Assembly (NCBI GenBank): GCA_019745775.1
Contig: JAIESR010000038.1
Coordinates: 1-38,568 of the forward strand
Reading direction: 5' to 3'
DNA length: 38,568 bases
Source: Xanthobacteraceae bacterium
GTDB lineage: Bacteria > Pseudomonadota > Alphaproteobacteria > Rhizobiales > Xanthobacteraceae
Below, piece by piece: positions 38,397-38,568 of the stretch (position 1 is its first letter; every line of letters starts with the position of its first letter). Both the position numbers and the translations under genes were made by a program. The notes under the pieces were generated by a model. It was not told the origin of the DNA. It made no database searches and saw nothing but the letters and a program-made list of their open reading frames with translations.

Positions 38397-38568
38397 GGCG
38401 CGGAGTTATACACCCTGCGGGGCGACCGACAACGCCTCGGCACCGCAAAACCCGCGCCACGCTGGCTGCTTGCGAGGCAATGGGAAATCTCCTAGGGTCA
38501 AAACTCATTAATTTTCCGAGCTGACAATACGATCCTGATTCGTTTTTGGAAGGGGATCGGAGTCATGC
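38397..38568 (+). promoter_or_regulatory. Upstream region of a gene starting at the right edge
   Basis: An ATG at 38565-38567 follows GGAAGGGGATCGGAG, an excellent ribosome-binding site (38548-38562), so a plus-strand gene very likely begins here and continues past the window. Nothing can be said about its product. The region before it also contains the start side of the divergent O-antigen-ligase-like gene. Confidence 0.45.

Overview
The window is high-GC DNA, about 60-73% in most stretches counted. It looks like an alphaproteobacterium of the Bradyrhizobium/Rhodopseudomonas group. That placement rests on the style of several proteins: an LptE-like lipoprotein with a 'GCFQPLYG' lipobox region, a Q/P-rich DUF1236 + peptidoglycan-binding protein, a serralysin-like RTX protein, and a PrtD/HlyD type I secretion pair. 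It comes from reading alone, not from a database search.

Almost the whole window is one cell-surface glycan and secretion locus. Left edge (1-3242, minus): the N-terminal ~1080 residues of a serralysin-type (M10) metalloprotease with RTX and CARDB repeats, cut by the window edge. 3554-10183 (minus, genes overlapping or closely packed): methyltransferase, large multi-pass membrane protein, YbhN-type flippase-like protein, methyltransferase-GT2 fusion, methyltransferase. 10321-13313: an AT-richer patch (40-50% GC) with a Dpm1-like GT2 and a large membrane protein gene broken by a frameshift; it is a paralogue of the intact membrane protein at 6853-9468. 13488-15076 (plus): Wzm/Wzt ABC glycan exporter. 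15106-18626: methyltransferase (minus), then GT4 and methyltransferase (plus). 18578-25622 (minus): a compact four-gene unit transcribed in the order A-T-TE (NRPS-like) enzyme, methyltransferase, GT4, asparagine-synthase-like amidotransferase. 26015-30189 (plus): PrtD-type ABC transporter, HlyD-type adaptor, MraY/WecA-type polyprenyl-phosphate sugar-1-phosphate transferase. 30203-32107 (minus): FlaA1/CapD-type nucleotide-sugar dehydratase. 32292-34298 (plus): UDP-glucose 6-dehydrogenase and an LptE-like lipoprotein. 34442-38396 (minus): DUF1236/peptidoglycan-binding protein, UDP-glucuronate decarboxylase (UDP-xylose synthase), and an O-antigen ligase/polymerase-like membrane protein.

Together the genes can account for precursor supply (UDP-GlcA, UDP-Xyl, a 4-keto-6-deoxy HexNAc sugar), initiation on a polyprenyl carrier (MraY-type), chain assembly (two GT4, two GT2), decoration (six methyltransferase domains, AsnB-like amidation, possible acylation by the A-T-TE protein), export (Wzm/Wzt, YbhN-like) and ligation (WaaL/Wzy-like). 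The type I secretion pair plausibly exports RTX proteins such as the one at the left edge.

The best candidate for something new is the A-T-TE protein at 22425-25622. It has no condensation domain, and its C-terminus carries a 'GWAVD' module, a coiled coil and a 'STSWR' tail of the kind found on polysaccharide glycosyltransferases. It sits in an apparent operon with a methyltransferase, a GT4 and an amidotransferase. This suggests a thiotemplate route for acyl or aminoacyl decoration of an exported glycan. No tRNA, rRNA, CRISPR array, transposase or phage gene was seen.
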